64,000 nt of DNA from Johnsonella ignava ATCC 51276 (lineage in GTDB: Bacteria > Bacillota > Clostridia > Lachnospirales > Lachnospiraceae), in assembly GCF_000235445.1 (NCBI RefSeq), contig NZ_JH378831.1, positions 62,001-126,000 of the forward strand. Direction: 5' to 3'. Shown piece after piece: positions 46,004 through 55,157 of this stretch; positions within the stretch are counted from its first letter, which is position 1, and the number at the start of each line of letters is the position of its first letter. A model generated the notes under the pieces. The model ran no database searches and was not told the DNA's origin. It saw nothing but the letters and a program-made list of their open reading frames with translations. The position numbers and the translations under genes are program-made.

Positions 46004-47448
46004 TTTATATAATTAAGCGGTATTCTTACAGTAAATACCGTGCCTTCCCCCTCCCCATCGCTTACTTTTATTATACCTTTATGTCTCATAATTATTCCTT
46101 TTGTAATTGAAAGCCCAAGTCCGGTGCCGCCTGTTTCTCTTGATCTTGCCTTATCTATGCGGTAAAACCTTTCAAATATACTTTCCCTGAATTCTTCATC
46201 TATACCTACACCTGAGTCTATTACCTTTATATAAAAAAATTTATGATCAGCATCAAGTGTAACTCTGACCCAGCCTCCCTCTTTATTATACTTTATTGCA
46301 TTTTCAACAAGATTGTTAAGCGCAAGTGAGAGCTTTGTCTCATCAACCTCAGCCTTTACCTCCCTTGCGGTTTCAAGTATTATATCTATCCTTCTAAGTG
46401 CAGCGATAGGCTTAAGCCTTTTAAGAGTCTGTTTTATAAGCAGATTTATATCAGTCTGTTCAATATTTAGTCTTACTGCCATTTTATCAAGCCTTACAAG
46501 TGCAAGCAGATCATCTATTATCTTTGATTCACGATCAACCTCACCTGATATATCATTCATAAATTCCTTATACAATTCTATAGGAGCTTCCTCCATCGAC
46601 ATAATAGAATCTGCAAGTACACGCATTGAAGTAATCGGAGTTTTAAGTTCATGAGAAACATTTGCTACAAAATCTTCTCTGGACTGATCGACCGCTTTAA
46701 GTTTTGCAAGGGTTGAATTAATAGTTGAAGAAATCTCCTTTGTTATAGTATAGGTATTTTCATTTACTTTATCATCAAGATCACCCGCGGAAATCCTTGC
46801 AAGCGACTTGCCGAGCCTTACAAACGGTCTTACGATAATATTTACTATGATTATAGATACCATCAGAAATATAGGTATGGCAGCACTAAACAATGCATCG
46901 GTTTTTGACCTTGTATCTTTTAAAATATTCGTAATGCTTTCAGTTGAAGCCGTTACAAGCATAACACCGTCAATTTTATTTTCTTCAGTAGGTGAATATA
47001 TAGGGAAAGTCTGCACTATAAAATTTTTTTCACTATTATATTTATTTGAACTTTCTCCGTCAAAACATTTTATAATCTCCTCTGCCACATTAATTTTGCC
47101 TGCTGCAAGATTAAATGTGTCCTTTACTATCCTGAAATCACTGTTTGTAACAACTATCCTCCCATTATATATTCTTGCAAAATCGTCTATTTCATTGTCA
47201 ACAGCTTCATTTTTTTCTTTTTCTTCATTATTGAGGTACAGACTTTTACTTATCTTATTTGCAAGAATAAGACCGTTTCCTTGAAGTTCTATGCGCCTTG
47301 CATCCACCGCACTCTGTATAAAAGTACCTGTAAGCAGCAGCATTTGTGCTATCGCAGGTACTATGGTTATTATCATAAAAATGAAAATCAAAAGAAGTCT
47401 TAGATGTATAGGCGGAAATTTAAATTTTTTATCTGCATTTTCTTTCAT
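46000..47448 (-). CDS. Sensor histidine kinase coupled to a GerMN lipoprotein
   Basis: A 482-residue kinase. Helices at about 16-40 and 186-206 flank a sensor domain of about 140 residues, followed by HAMP, H266 in the H box (NVSHELKTP), N box (LVENAIKYN), G1 DSGVGID, and G2 GGTGLGLS. No response regulator is adjacent, so it may be an orphan whose partner lies elsewhere. The ATG at 47448 has no clear ribosome site. The kinase stop overlaps the start of the GerMN lipoprotein. This order (kinase, LpqB-type lipoprotein) parallels MtrB-LpqB of Actinobacteria. Confidence 0.93.
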   Translation of the reverse strand: MKENADKKFKFPPIHLRLLLIFIFMIITIVPAIAQMLLLTGTFIQSAVDARRIELQGNGLILANKISKSLYLNNEEKEKNEAVDNEIDDFARIYNGRIVVTNSDFRIVKDTFNLAAGKINVAEEIIKCFDGESSNKYNSEKNFIVQTFPIYSPTEENKIDGVMLVTASTESITNILKDTRSKTDALFSAAIPIFLMVSIIIVNIIVRPFVRLGKSLARISAGDLDDKVNENTYTITKEISSTINSTLAKLKAVDQSREDFVANVSHELKTPITSMRVLADSIMSMEEAPIELYKEFMNDISGEVDRESKIIDDLLALVRLDKMAVRLNIEQTDINLLIKQTLKRLKPIAALRRIDIILETAREVKAEVDETKLSLALNNLVENAIKYNKEGGWVRVTLDADHKFFYIKVIDSGVGIDEEFRESIFERFYRIDKARSRETGGTGLGLSITKGIIMRHKGIIKVSDGEGEGTVFTVRIPLNYIK

Positions 47449-47535
47449 TAGTTTTTATACTTTTACTAATTTCTATATTTTTAACTGATTGATTTTTTAA
47501 AAATTTTATCTTACATTTAAAGTACTGTGGGGATT

Positions 47536-48417
47536 TTATATTTGATGTCTTTTTGCAGCTGCAAGTGCAAGTGTACCGGGACCTACATGTGTACAAATTG
47601 AAAGTGAAAGCTCCTGTATCTTTATATCCATATTTTCAGGTTTAATACTGAAAAATTCATATACCTCATCTCTGAATTTCACAGCAGCATCATATTCATT
47701 GGCATGTGCTATATAAATATCTGTTTTTTCAATATCAACATCTGAAAATCTTTCAGCAAGATCTTTTTCCAGTGCATTAAGCATCACATTTTTAGCCTGT
47801 TTCATAGTTCTAACCTTAGCAAATGCATCAAGCTTATCACCTTGTATAGTCAGTACAGGCTTTATTTTTAAAAGAGTACCCAGCGCCGCAGCGGCAGGTG
47901 TGATCCTGCCCCCTTTTTTAAGATATTTAAGAGTCTCCACAGTAAGGTAAATCACTGAATCGGATGCTTCTTTCTCAAGAATTTGAGTAATTGCAATAGG
48001 ATCCGTACCGTTATCCGCAAGCCTTTTAGCCTCAAGAACCGAAGCATACTGAGTAACTGAAATCCTTTTATTATCAACAACATAAACTCTTGATTTATAT
48101 TTATCTCCATCTGCAAGCATCCATGCGGTTTCATATGTTCCGGAAAGCCCTGAAGACATAGGTATATATACAAGGGTATCATTCTCCTTTAATATTTCAT
48201 CCCAGAAATCACATAGCTGACCTGGAGAAGGCTGTGAAGTCCGTATATCCTCACCTGCCTCCATAGCGGCAAAAAAATCTCTGCTACTTAAATTCACTCC
48301 TTCAAGAAAATCTTTTTCTGATATCGAAAAAGGCATCGGAAGCAGGTAAATTCCCAGTTTAATGCACTCCTCTTTATTAAGTCCGCTGTTTGTATCTGTC
48401 GCAACTGCAGTTTTCAC
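47536..48417 (-). CDS. DegV-family fatty-acid-binding protein
   Basis: A 293-residue DegV fold protein that binds long-chain fatty acid for the FakA kinase, which is not in this window. It opens with MKTAVATDTNSGL, and has SQPSPGQLCDFW, PMSSGLSGTYETAWML, LKYLKKGGRIT, and IAHANEYDAA. The GTG at 48417 is chosen, with AAGAGAGG 11 nt upstream; an in-frame TTG at 48450 is the alternative. It lies upstream of the kinase-GerMN pair with an 87-bp gap. Confidence 0.9.
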   Translation of the reverse strand: MKTAVATDTNSGLNKEECIKLGIYLLPMPFSISEKDFLEGVNLSSRDFFAAMEAGEDIRTSQPSPGQLCDFWDEILKENDTLVYIPMSSGLSGTYETAWMLADGDKYKSRVYVVDNKRISVTQYASVLEAKRLADNGTDPIAITQILEKEASDSVIYLTVETLKYLKKGGRITPAAAALGTLLKIKPVLTIQGDKLDAFAKVRTMKQAKNVMLNALEKDLAERFSDVDIEKTDIYIAHANEYDAAVKFRDEVYEFFSIKPENMDIKIQELSLSICTHVGPGTLALAAAKRHQI

Positions 48418-48543
48418 GCTGTTTTTAGCCTCTCTTCTTATTTTTTCCAAATGTATACACAGTCTTATTTAAAAATTTTTAAAGATTCTTATTTTAAGAA
48501 TCTGTCTTTTTATATTAAAAGTCTATCTATGAGGTCTTATACA

Positions 48544-49953
48544 TCATTTTTCATGCCCACTCCAGCAGTAAGTACAAAGTCTACATTCAGGCAATCCGAT
48601 AGATTTAATTAAATCATCAAGTCTTTGATATCTAAGTGTAGTAAAATTCTGTTGTTTTCTTATTTTCTCAACCATCTCTCTGTAATTTCTGCTGTCAGGG
48701 TTCGCATAATCACACAAAAGTTCATCAGATACATCATCACCTTCACGTTCCCTTATAATACGCCTGGCAATAAGATCATAAGCTGAGGTCGAACGTGAGA
48801 AGTTCAGATATTTACATGGAAACATAACAGGAGGGCATGCAGGTCTTACATGAACATCTCTTGCACCGCTATGATACAAAAAATCCGTTGTTTCCCTAAG
48901 CTGAGTTCCTCTCACTATCGAATCGTCAATTAAAAGGAGATTTTTACCTCTTATAAGAGCCTCAACAGGTATCAGCTTCATCCTTGCCACAAGTTTTCTC
49001 TGGTCCTGCCTTGTAGGCATAAATGACCTGGGCCATGTAGGAGTATATTTTATAAACGGTCTTGCAAAAGATATCCCCGACTCATTTGCATATCCAATTG
49101 CATGTGCAGTTCCTGAATCGGGAACACCTGCAACTATGTCGGCAGAAACATCATCTCTGCCTGCAAGCAGACTTCCTGATATATAACGCATCTGTTCAAC
49201 ATTTCTGCCCTCATACGTGGCAGTCGGATAACCGTAATATACCCATAAAAATGCACATATACTCATATATTCACAGGGCAAAGCTATATCTTTTATACCG
49301 TCGGGATTTATAAATACGACCTCGGAGGGTCCAAGCTCACGGCAAAAAGTATACCCGAGATTTAAATAGGCATAACTTTCAAAGGTTACACAATATGCAG
49401 TATCTTTTCTGCCTATTATAAGCGGAGTCCTGCCGTTTTTATCTCTTGCGGCATATATACCTTGTGAAGTCATTATAAGCATGCTCATGGAGCCTTCTAT
49501 AACCTCCTTTGCATACTCTATCCCCTCCTCTATGCTCGGTTTTCTGTTTATAAGAGCCGCTACAAGCTCTGTTTCATTTATACTGCCTCCGCTTTGTTCG
49601 AGAAAATATGTCATCCCCTCCTTATAAAGCCGTTTGACTATATTGTCTTTATTTGATATCTTACCTACTGTAGTCAGCGCAAAGCTTCCAAGATGCGACT
49701 GTATAAGAAGCGGCTGAGGGTCTTTATCAGATATACAGCCTATCCCCAGATTTCCATGCATATCTTCGACATCATATTCAAATTTAGTCCTGAAAGGGGA
49801 ATTTTCTATATTATGTATAACTCTGTTAAAGCTTTTGCCATCACATACAGTCATCCCCCCTCTCTTTGTTCCGAGATGCGAATGATAGTCAACACCAAAA
49901 AAAAGATCCATAACACAGCTGTCCTTAGCCGCTACACCAAATATACCTCCCAT
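48544..49953 (-). CDS. Amidophosphoribosyltransferase-like protein lacking the catalytic Cys
   Basis: A PurF-type Ntn-hydrolase/PRTase of 469 residues. In active PurF the N-terminus is MCGIxG and the Cys becomes the glutaminase nucleophile; here it reads MGGIFGVAA, with Gly at that position, so glutamine hydrolysis by this residue is not possible. Other glutaminase regions remain (KRGGM, IHNIENSPFRTK, DMHGNLGIGC). The PRPP loop LLLIDDSIVRGTQ is intact, as is the late Cys pair (CRLCTYC). It could use free ammonia, or be a regulatory paralogue. No other pur genes are nearby. Confidence 0.85.
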   Translation of the reverse strand: MGGIFGVAAKDSCVMDLFFGVDYHSHLGTKRGGMTVCDGKSFNRVIHNIENSPFRTKFEYDVEDMHGNLGIGCISDKDPQPLLIQSHLGSFALTTVGKISNKDNIVKRLYKEGMTYFLEQSGGSINETELVAALINRKPSIEEGIEYAKEVIEGSMSMLIMTSQGIYAARDKNGRTPLIIGRKDTAYCVTFESYAYLNLGYTFCRELGPSEVVFINPDGIKDIALPCEYMSICAFLWVYYGYPTATYEGRNVEQMRYISGSLLAGRDDVSADIVAGVPDSGTAHAIGYANESGISFARPFIKYTPTWPRSFMPTRQDQRKLVARMKLIPVEALIRGKNLLLIDDSIVRGTQLRETTDFLYHSGARDVHVRPACPPVMFPCKYLNFSRSTSAYDLIARRIIREREGDDVSDELLCDYANPDSRNYREMVEKIRKQQNFTTLRYQRLDDLIKSIGLPECRLCTYCWSGHEK

Positions 49954-50007
49954 TATATTGCATTACCTCAACTTATACTTACTAATTACCTGAAAAATAA
50001 TTTGATA

Positions 50008-51993
50008 TTACTTAAATAATAATTTAACTCTGTCAACAATGTTTTCAACACTGAATCCGAAATGCTTAAAAAGTTTATCCTGAGGAGCACTTGCACCGAA
50101 ACTGTTCATAGCTATAACCTCCCCGTCAATTCCGGTATATCTTTCCCATCCAAATGACGAAAGTGCTTCAACCGCAATCCTTTTTCTTACAGAATTTGGA
50201 AGTATTTTTTCCTTATAAGCCTCATCCTGGGCATCAAATATATCGCTGCAAGGCATACTCACAACTCTGGCATCTATATTTTCTTCGTATAATTTTTCTG
50301 CTGCAAGCATCACAAGGTTTACCTCTGAACCTGAAGCCATTAATATAACATCAGGAGTTTCTTTTACCGAGTTCTTAATTATATAAGCACCCTTAAGTGC
50401 ATCCTTTGAACTTCCCTTAAGCTGTACAAGATTTTGTCTGCTAAGTATTACAGCGGTCGGCGTACGCTTTGATGTTACTGCACTGTACCATGCTGCCGCA
50501 GTTTCAGTTGCATCAGCAGGTCTGAAAGCATTAAAATTTGGCATTGCACGAAGCATTGCAAGCTGCTCAACAGGCTCATGTGTCGGTCCGTCCTCACCCA
50601 CACCTATTGAATCATGTGTAAAAATATATATAGACGGTATACCCATAAGTGATGCAAGCCTAAGCATGGGTTTTGTATAGTCTGAAAATACAAAAAATGT
50701 TGCACAATAAGGTCTTAAACCGCCGTGTAGCAATATTCCGTTTGTCTCTCCTGCCATGGCAAGTTCTCTCACTCCAAAATGAATATTTCTCCCTGTATAA
50801 TTTCCTGCAAGGAAATCTCCCTCGCCGTTCATATATGATTTATTTGAAGGAGCCAGATCCGCCGAACCTCCTATAAGATTAGGCATTATATCTTTAAGCC
50901 TGTTCAGTATTGTCCCGGATATATTTCTTGTTGCCTGCGGTTTATCCTCATATTGCCAGAACTCATTTGCATCAAGCATTTTTGTATCCGCATCTGAATA
51001 AAATGCATCCCAAAGCCTGCGTTTATCCGGATATTTTTCAGAATATTTCTTAAATAATTCATTCCAGTTTTTTTCGTCTTCGGCTTTTTTCAGTCCTATA
51101 TTTTTATAATGTAAATAAATTTCATCAGGCACTTCAAAGCTTTCTTTTATATCCCAGCCAAGATTTTTTCGCAGATCATTTACGTTTTCCAAACCAAGAG
51201 GCTCTCCGTGGGCACTTGCTTTTCCCTGTTTCTGGCTGCATCCGAAACCTATAACGGTATTTATCTTTATAAATGAAGGACGTGTTTTATCGGCTTTTGC
51301 CGCTTTTAATGCTTCTGCAAGTTCATCAAGATCATTGCCGTCTTTTACTTCAAATGTTCCGAATCCAAACGCTTCCATACGCTTCATAACATTTTCAGTA
51401 AAAGCAAGATCAGTTGAGCCTTCTATTGTTATATTATTCGAATCATAAAGAACTATAAGTTTATGAAGCCTGAGTGTTCCTGCATGTGAAAATGCCTCAG
51501 AGCTGATACCCTCCATAAGGCAGCCGTCGCCTCCAAGTACATATGTAAAATGATCAACAACCTCAAAGTCTTTTTCATTAAATACCGCAGACAAATGTGC
51601 TTCTGCCATTGCCATACCGACTGCCATTGCCATGCCTGCACCAAGCGGTCCTGTCGTGGCTTCTACGCCTATCGTATGTCCATATTCAGGATGTCCCGGA
51701 GTAGATGAGTTTAACTGTCTGAAATTTTTTAGATCTTTAATTGAAAGATTTCCATAGCCGAAAAGATGAAGCAATGAGTATAAAAGCATTGAACCATGCC
51801 CGCCTGAAAGTACAAATCTGTCCCGATCCTGCCAGCCGGGATTTTGCGGATTATGCTTCATATGATTTGCCCATAATTCATAGGCTATAGGAGCTGCACC
51901 TAGCGGAAATCCCGGATGACCGGAATTTGCATTCTGCACCGCATCTGCTGATAGTATCCTTATGGCGTTTACAGCTTTATTCTCAATGTTCAT
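50008..51993 (-). CDS. tkt: Transketolase
   Basis: Thiamine-diphosphate enzyme of the non-oxidative pentose-phosphate pathway, 661 residues. TPP motif GDGCLMEG then SSEAFSHAG, HGEPLG, the C-terminal transketolase domain, and the phosphate-binding FTHDSIGVGEDGPTHEPVEQL. GGAGG precedes the ATG. Stand-alone. Only one transketolase is seen in this window. Confidence 0.98.
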   Translation of the reverse strand: MNIENKAVNAIRILSADAVQNANSGHPGFPLGAAPIAYELWANHMKHNPQNPGWQDRDRFVLSGGHGSMLLYSLLHLFGYGNLSIKDLKNFRQLNSSTPGHPEYGHTIGVEATTGPLGAGMAMAVGMAMAEAHLSAVFNEKDFEVVDHFTYVLGGDGCLMEGISSEAFSHAGTLRLHKLIVLYDSNNITIEGSTDLAFTENVMKRMEAFGFGTFEVKDGNDLDELAEALKAAKADKTRPSFIKINTVIGFGCSQKQGKASAHGEPLGLENVNDLRKNLGWDIKESFEVPDEIYLHYKNIGLKKAEDEKNWNELFKKYSEKYPDKRRLWDAFYSDADTKMLDANEFWQYEDKPQATRNISGTILNRLKDIMPNLIGGSADLAPSNKSYMNGEGDFLAGNYTGRNIHFGVRELAMAGETNGILLHGGLRPYCATFFVFSDYTKPMLRLASLMGIPSIYIFTHDSIGVGEDGPTHEPVEQLAMLRAMPNFNAFRPADATETAAAWYSAVTSKRTPTAVILSRQNLVQLKGSSKDALKGAYIIKNSVKETPDVILMASGSEVNLVMLAAEKLYEENIDARVVSMPCSDIFDAQDEAYKEKILPNSVRKRIAVEALSSFGWERYTGIDGEVIAMNSFGASAPQDKLFKHFGFSVENIVDRVKLLFK

Positions 51994-52228
51994 TTTTATC
52001 CTCCGTTATGTTAGATGTATTATAATAATATGCCTGCCTGTACAGACTGTATAAAATCAATAATATAATTGATTTATACTTTATATTTCATTGTCGCTGA
52101 TATACTATGATATCATAAATAACAAGTTTTGTGTTCATTATTTTTGATTTTTATTACAATCTTAATATAAAATCAATTCCATATAATTTAGAATTTTATA
52201 GATTTAAATTTATAATTTTATATAAAAA

Positions 52229-52271
52229 GAATATAACCGGTAAGGTTGCTCAGGCCTTATCGGTTATATTC
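52229..52271 (-). terminator. Stem-loop terminator downstream of flavodoxin
   Basis: GAATATAACCG / CGGTTATATTC arms with inner TAAGG/CCTTA pair; the minus strand continues with TTTTTATATAAA. The gap 51994-52416 also holds two TCCGGA sequences in a short direct repeat (about 52319-52339) and AT-rich upstream DNA of tkt (with a TATGATATCATA palindrome near 52108-52119). Confidence 0.75.
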
Positions 52272-52416
52272 AAAAGTAAGAGGAAATTTCAATATGTGTA
52301 ACACTGTGTATATCTTAAATCCGGACTGTATCCGGACAAAAGACCATATTTATTTTAAGCACCTTTTTACTGTTCTTTGCGTTGAATAATATCCAGGTGG
52401 TTAAAATCGCAATTAA

Positions 52417-52848
52417 TTAAAGTTTAGCAAGCTCAGCACCTGCTGCCTTAAGTTTAGCCTCCGCCTCAGCATCAGGTGAGTTGTTTGCTATAACACCTTC
52501 TCCTGTAACAAGGCTTGCTCCCTTTGCAGTCATTCTATCCTGCCAGATTCTCATCCATTCTCCGTCGCCCCAGTCATATGAACCGAAAAGAAGAAGGGAT
52601 TTTCCTGAAACTTTTCCTTCAATTGAAGCTACAAAAGGCTCAACCTCTGCATCTTCAAGTTCCTCGGCACCCATAGCAGGGCAACCGATAGCGAATCCCG
52701 GAAGCTTAAGAAGTTCATCTGCATTTGCATCGGAAACCTGTATAAGTTCCGCCTTTGCTCCTGCTTCCTCAACTCCTTTTGCAATCATTTTTGCCATAGC
52801 CTCGGTATTACCCGTCTGACTCCAGTAAACAATACTAACTTTCTCCAT
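52417..52848 (-). CDS. Flavodoxin
   Basis: Small FMN electron carrier, 143 residues. FMN phosphate loop SQTGNTE (10-16), then FAIGCPAMGAEELED and the isoalloxazine-stacking SYDWGDGEWM near residue 90. AGGAG precedes the ATG. Together with the upstream DUF3793 gene it probably serves low-iron growth, replacing ferredoxin. A hairpin (ATGCCA/TGGCAT) lies between the two genes. Confidence 0.95.
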   Translation of the reverse strand: MEKVSIVYWSQTGNTEAMAKMIAKGVEEAGAKAELIQVSDANADELLKLPGFAIGCPAMGAEELEDAEVEPFVASIEGKVSGKSLLLFGSYDWGDGEWMRIWQDRMTAKGASLVTGEGVIANNSPDAEAEAKLKAAGAELAKL

Positions 52849-52977
52849 TTTGTTATTCTCCTTCTAGTTTGATTTACCTTGGAAAGCCTAAGCTTCCCTT
52901 ATTTAAAAAGGTGCTTTAATATATAGCAATGCCAGAACCAATATTATTTAATAATGGCATTTATATTAATTTAAGAC

Positions 52978-53574
52978 TTATACCGCAATCTCATATAACG
53001 TCCTGCCTGCAAGCCACTCATCAACAGCCTCTTCCTTTACTCTGTCAAAGATCTCAAATATCTTCAGGTTTGCTTCTAAGTCATCATAAACTTTCCAATA
53101 TCCGCTAAACAGGAAATTTTTGCCACCGTTTTTTACGAAACCCTGTATATCGCACAGGGGATAGCACAGAAATAACCCTATCTCATGGGGAAATTCACCG
53201 TCCCTGTTGTAAAAGTCCGACATCCTTTTCCTCAGCCTGGAAAACAAATTTTCCAATCTCTCACCCTCATAACCGTACCTCCTTAAAAGTACAGCCGCCC
53301 CATCAGAACCAAGGTAATCAAGCAGCCCGTCTTTCCTGTATATAAATACAAGGTGTCTGCCCTTCTTTGAATATAATACAGATAAACAAAGCTTTGTCCT
53401 TAAAGCTAAATCAGCTAAAATTGACAGTTCATAATCCTTTGCAAAGAACATACCTGACTGCTTACAGCCTTTAAGTACAAGTGCCGACTTTATTAAAAGC
53501 CCCAGCTGCATCTTTATGTCCTCATTTCCATTCCTAAACAGCCTTACTGTTTTTGCTTTTATGGTATCAGACAT
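52978..53574 (-). CDS. DUF3793 family protein
   Basis: A 198-residue cytoplasmic protein of unknown role, common in clostridia. Family marks visible: RHLVFIYRKDGLLDYLG, LRRYGYE, and EFPHEIGLFLCYPLCDIQGFV followed by SGYWKVYDD. The family occurs next to iron genes and flavodoxin. The promoter (TTGACA, 17 nt, TATAGT) directly overlaps a palindrome that resembles DtxR-type iron boxes. This supports an iron-responsive role with the downstream flavodoxin. Confidence 0.88.
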   Translation of the reverse strand: MSDTIKAKTVRLFRNGNEDIKMQLGLLIKSALVLKGCKQSGMFFAKDYELSILADLALRTKLCLSVLYSKKGRHLVFIYRKDGLLDYLGSDGAAVLLRRYGYEGERLENLFSRLRKRMSDFYNRDGEFPHEIGLFLCYPLCDIQGFVKNGGKNFLFSGYWKVYDDLEANLKIFEIFDRVKEEAVDEWLAGRTLYEIAV

Positions 53575-53610
53575 TTCTTTATCTTCTCCTAAAATATTTT
53601 ACCTTTATTG

Positions 53611-53653
53611 GTTAGGACTCGCTAACTATACCATCTAATTCCTAGTTTGTCAA
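53611..53653 (-). promoter_or_regulatory. Promoter and iron-box-like operator of DUF3793-flavodoxin
   Basis: Minus strand TTGACA (53648-53653), 17-nt spacer, TATAGT (53625-53630). Abutting the -10 box is GTTAGCGAGTCCTAAC (53611-53626), an imperfect palindrome similar to DtxR/IdeR-type TTAGG...CCTAA sites; a further CTAGG-like half lies in the spacer. Binding by an iron-responsive repressor is inferred. Confidence 0.6.
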
Positions 53654-53738
53654 TAGGTTTTGGTAACTTTTTTTAATTTTTTTATTTTTAAATCAATTGT
53701 TCGCTATTGGTTTATTCACAATGTAGTAATTCTGCTAC

Positions 53739-53777
53739 AAAAAAGCCCTCTTGATGTAAATCTTGAGGACTTTTTTT
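53739..53777 (-). terminator. Terminator of the wall-binding protein gene
   Basis: AAAAAAGCCCTC / GAGGACTTTTTT arms with a GAT/ATC top; the minus strand continues TTTTTTGT. It sits about 35 bp after the stop at 53811. Confidence 0.75.
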
Positions 53778-53810
53778 GTTTTGTATTAAATTTTTTATAA
53801 ATTGTGAAAT

Positions 53811-54866
53811 TTAATTAGGTATATAAGCACCGTTTTCATCTACACTATATCCGTCAGGAGTTTTTTCAGCCTTGAACATTGATCCAAGCGGACGGCTTCC
53901 CTGTATATGTTTATAATGCCACTCATTGTCCGAGCCAAGCTCCCATGTCGGGAACGGGGTATACGGATTAAAATAATACCATTTACCGCTTATATCATGC
54001 CATCCCTCAAACATCTTTCCGGTATCGGTTGCAAGATAATACCAGAATCCATCCTGCGAATCAAGATGCCAGCCTTTTTTAAGTGTACTGCGGCTGGTTC
54101 CCGAATAATAGTACCAACCTGAACCGTCATAGATCCAGCCCTGTCTTACAGGCGGATTATAACTTGTCGCTCCTCCACCTGAAGAACCTGAAGATCCTCC
54201 TCCTGAGCTTCTGCCGGTATTTGACGACACTCTTACACATTTTATTATATAACTGTTATAATTACCGCCTATAAGTACCTTGGATACCTCTCCATATTTA
54301 AAATTATTACCTGAATACTCCTGATTGGGACTTACCACATAACCTGCAGCCTGTGCACTTGTAAGCTGCAAATCATACCAGGTTTCACTGGCAGGCATAT
54401 TTCCGGAGTCTATCTGGATAGTTTCATTTTGAAGATTAACATACCTTATTATGTACTTACCGGCAGGTACATTATCCGAAACTGATATACGTATCCTTTT
54501 TTCAGTAGTTAAATTGGCATCAGACGGTGTGGCTACATCAGGTATAAACCTGTATCTGATTCTGGCTTCAATTACAGCAGGTGCTGACGGTACTCCGGTT
54601 ATAAGACCTGAACTGTCTATTGAAAGCTCTGAGGCTGATAAAGGTCCCGTGGTAAGCACTTCAATTCCTGACGCATCATCAGGCAGTTCAAATGTAACTG
54701 CTTGACTGAAGGCTATACCTGCAGTCGCATAGAATTGATCCTCATTTTTGATTCTTCCCTGATCATTTTCTTCTCGTATTTGCCGTCTGCTTCTTGCAAA
54801 TACTGTCATAGGCAGAGCAGATAATACAAGTACGGTGATCAGTGCCATGATTCCTTTTCTTTTCAT
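53811..54866 (-). CDS. Secreted protein with choline-binding-like wall repeats
   Basis: A 351-residue exported protein. Signal peptide to about residue 25 (VLVLSALPMTVFARS). An Ig-like or cadherin-like beta region (about 35-150) with LTTEKRIRISVSDN, then a Gly/Ser linker (about 205-225), then a C-terminal module with aromatic repeats (GWIYDGSGWYYYSG, GWHLDSQDGFWYYLATDTG, GWHDISGKWYYF, WHYKH) as in choline-binding or glucan-binding domains. It probably binds teichoic acid or polysaccharide on the wall. The ATG at 54866 has GGAGGG 11 nt upstream. Confidence 0.9.
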   Translation of the reverse strand: MKRKGIMALITVLVLSALPMTVFARSRRQIREENDQGRIKNEDQFYATAGIAFSQAVTFELPDDASGIEVLTTGPLSASELSIDSSGLITGVPSAPAVIEARIRYRFIPDVATPSDANLTTEKRIRISVSDNVPAGKYIIRYVNLQNETIQIDSGNMPASETWYDLQLTSAQAAGYVVSPNQEYSGNNFKYGEVSKVLIGGNYNSYIIKCVRVSSNTGRSSGGGSSGSSGGGATSYNPPVRQGWIYDGSGWYYYSGTSRSTLKKGWHLDSQDGFWYYLATDTGKMFEGWHDISGKWYYFNPYTPFPTWELGSDNEWHYKHIQGSRPLGSMFKAEKTPDGYSVDENGAYIPN

Positions 54867-55157
54867 AGTAAGATAAACCCTCCATATAATTTTATTAAAA
54901 ACAGCCGAACAGCACATATAAGCATATCCGCCTATAAACCTAAGTCGTCTCTAACTGTTACTGCTTTGAGAACAGTACCATTTTAATGAGGCAATAGCTT
55001 TTAAAGGTCATTCATGCTGTATTTAATATAGATTATACTATTTTATTAAACTTAATAATAGTAACAAATCTATTGCATTAATATTACGTTTATATAAACA
55101 TGGTTTTTAATTTCACCGCTATACCGACATAACTCTACTTTAGCTGTTTAAAAAGCT

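Noticed and set aside
49954..50007. Purine riboswitch upstream of the PurF-like gene
   Set aside because: The gap is only 54 bp and shows no aptamer.
54867..55157. Possible c-di-GMP riboswitch before the wall-binding protein
   Set aside because: No GGTCACGCACAGGG-type core; only a weak -10 and AT-rich leader.
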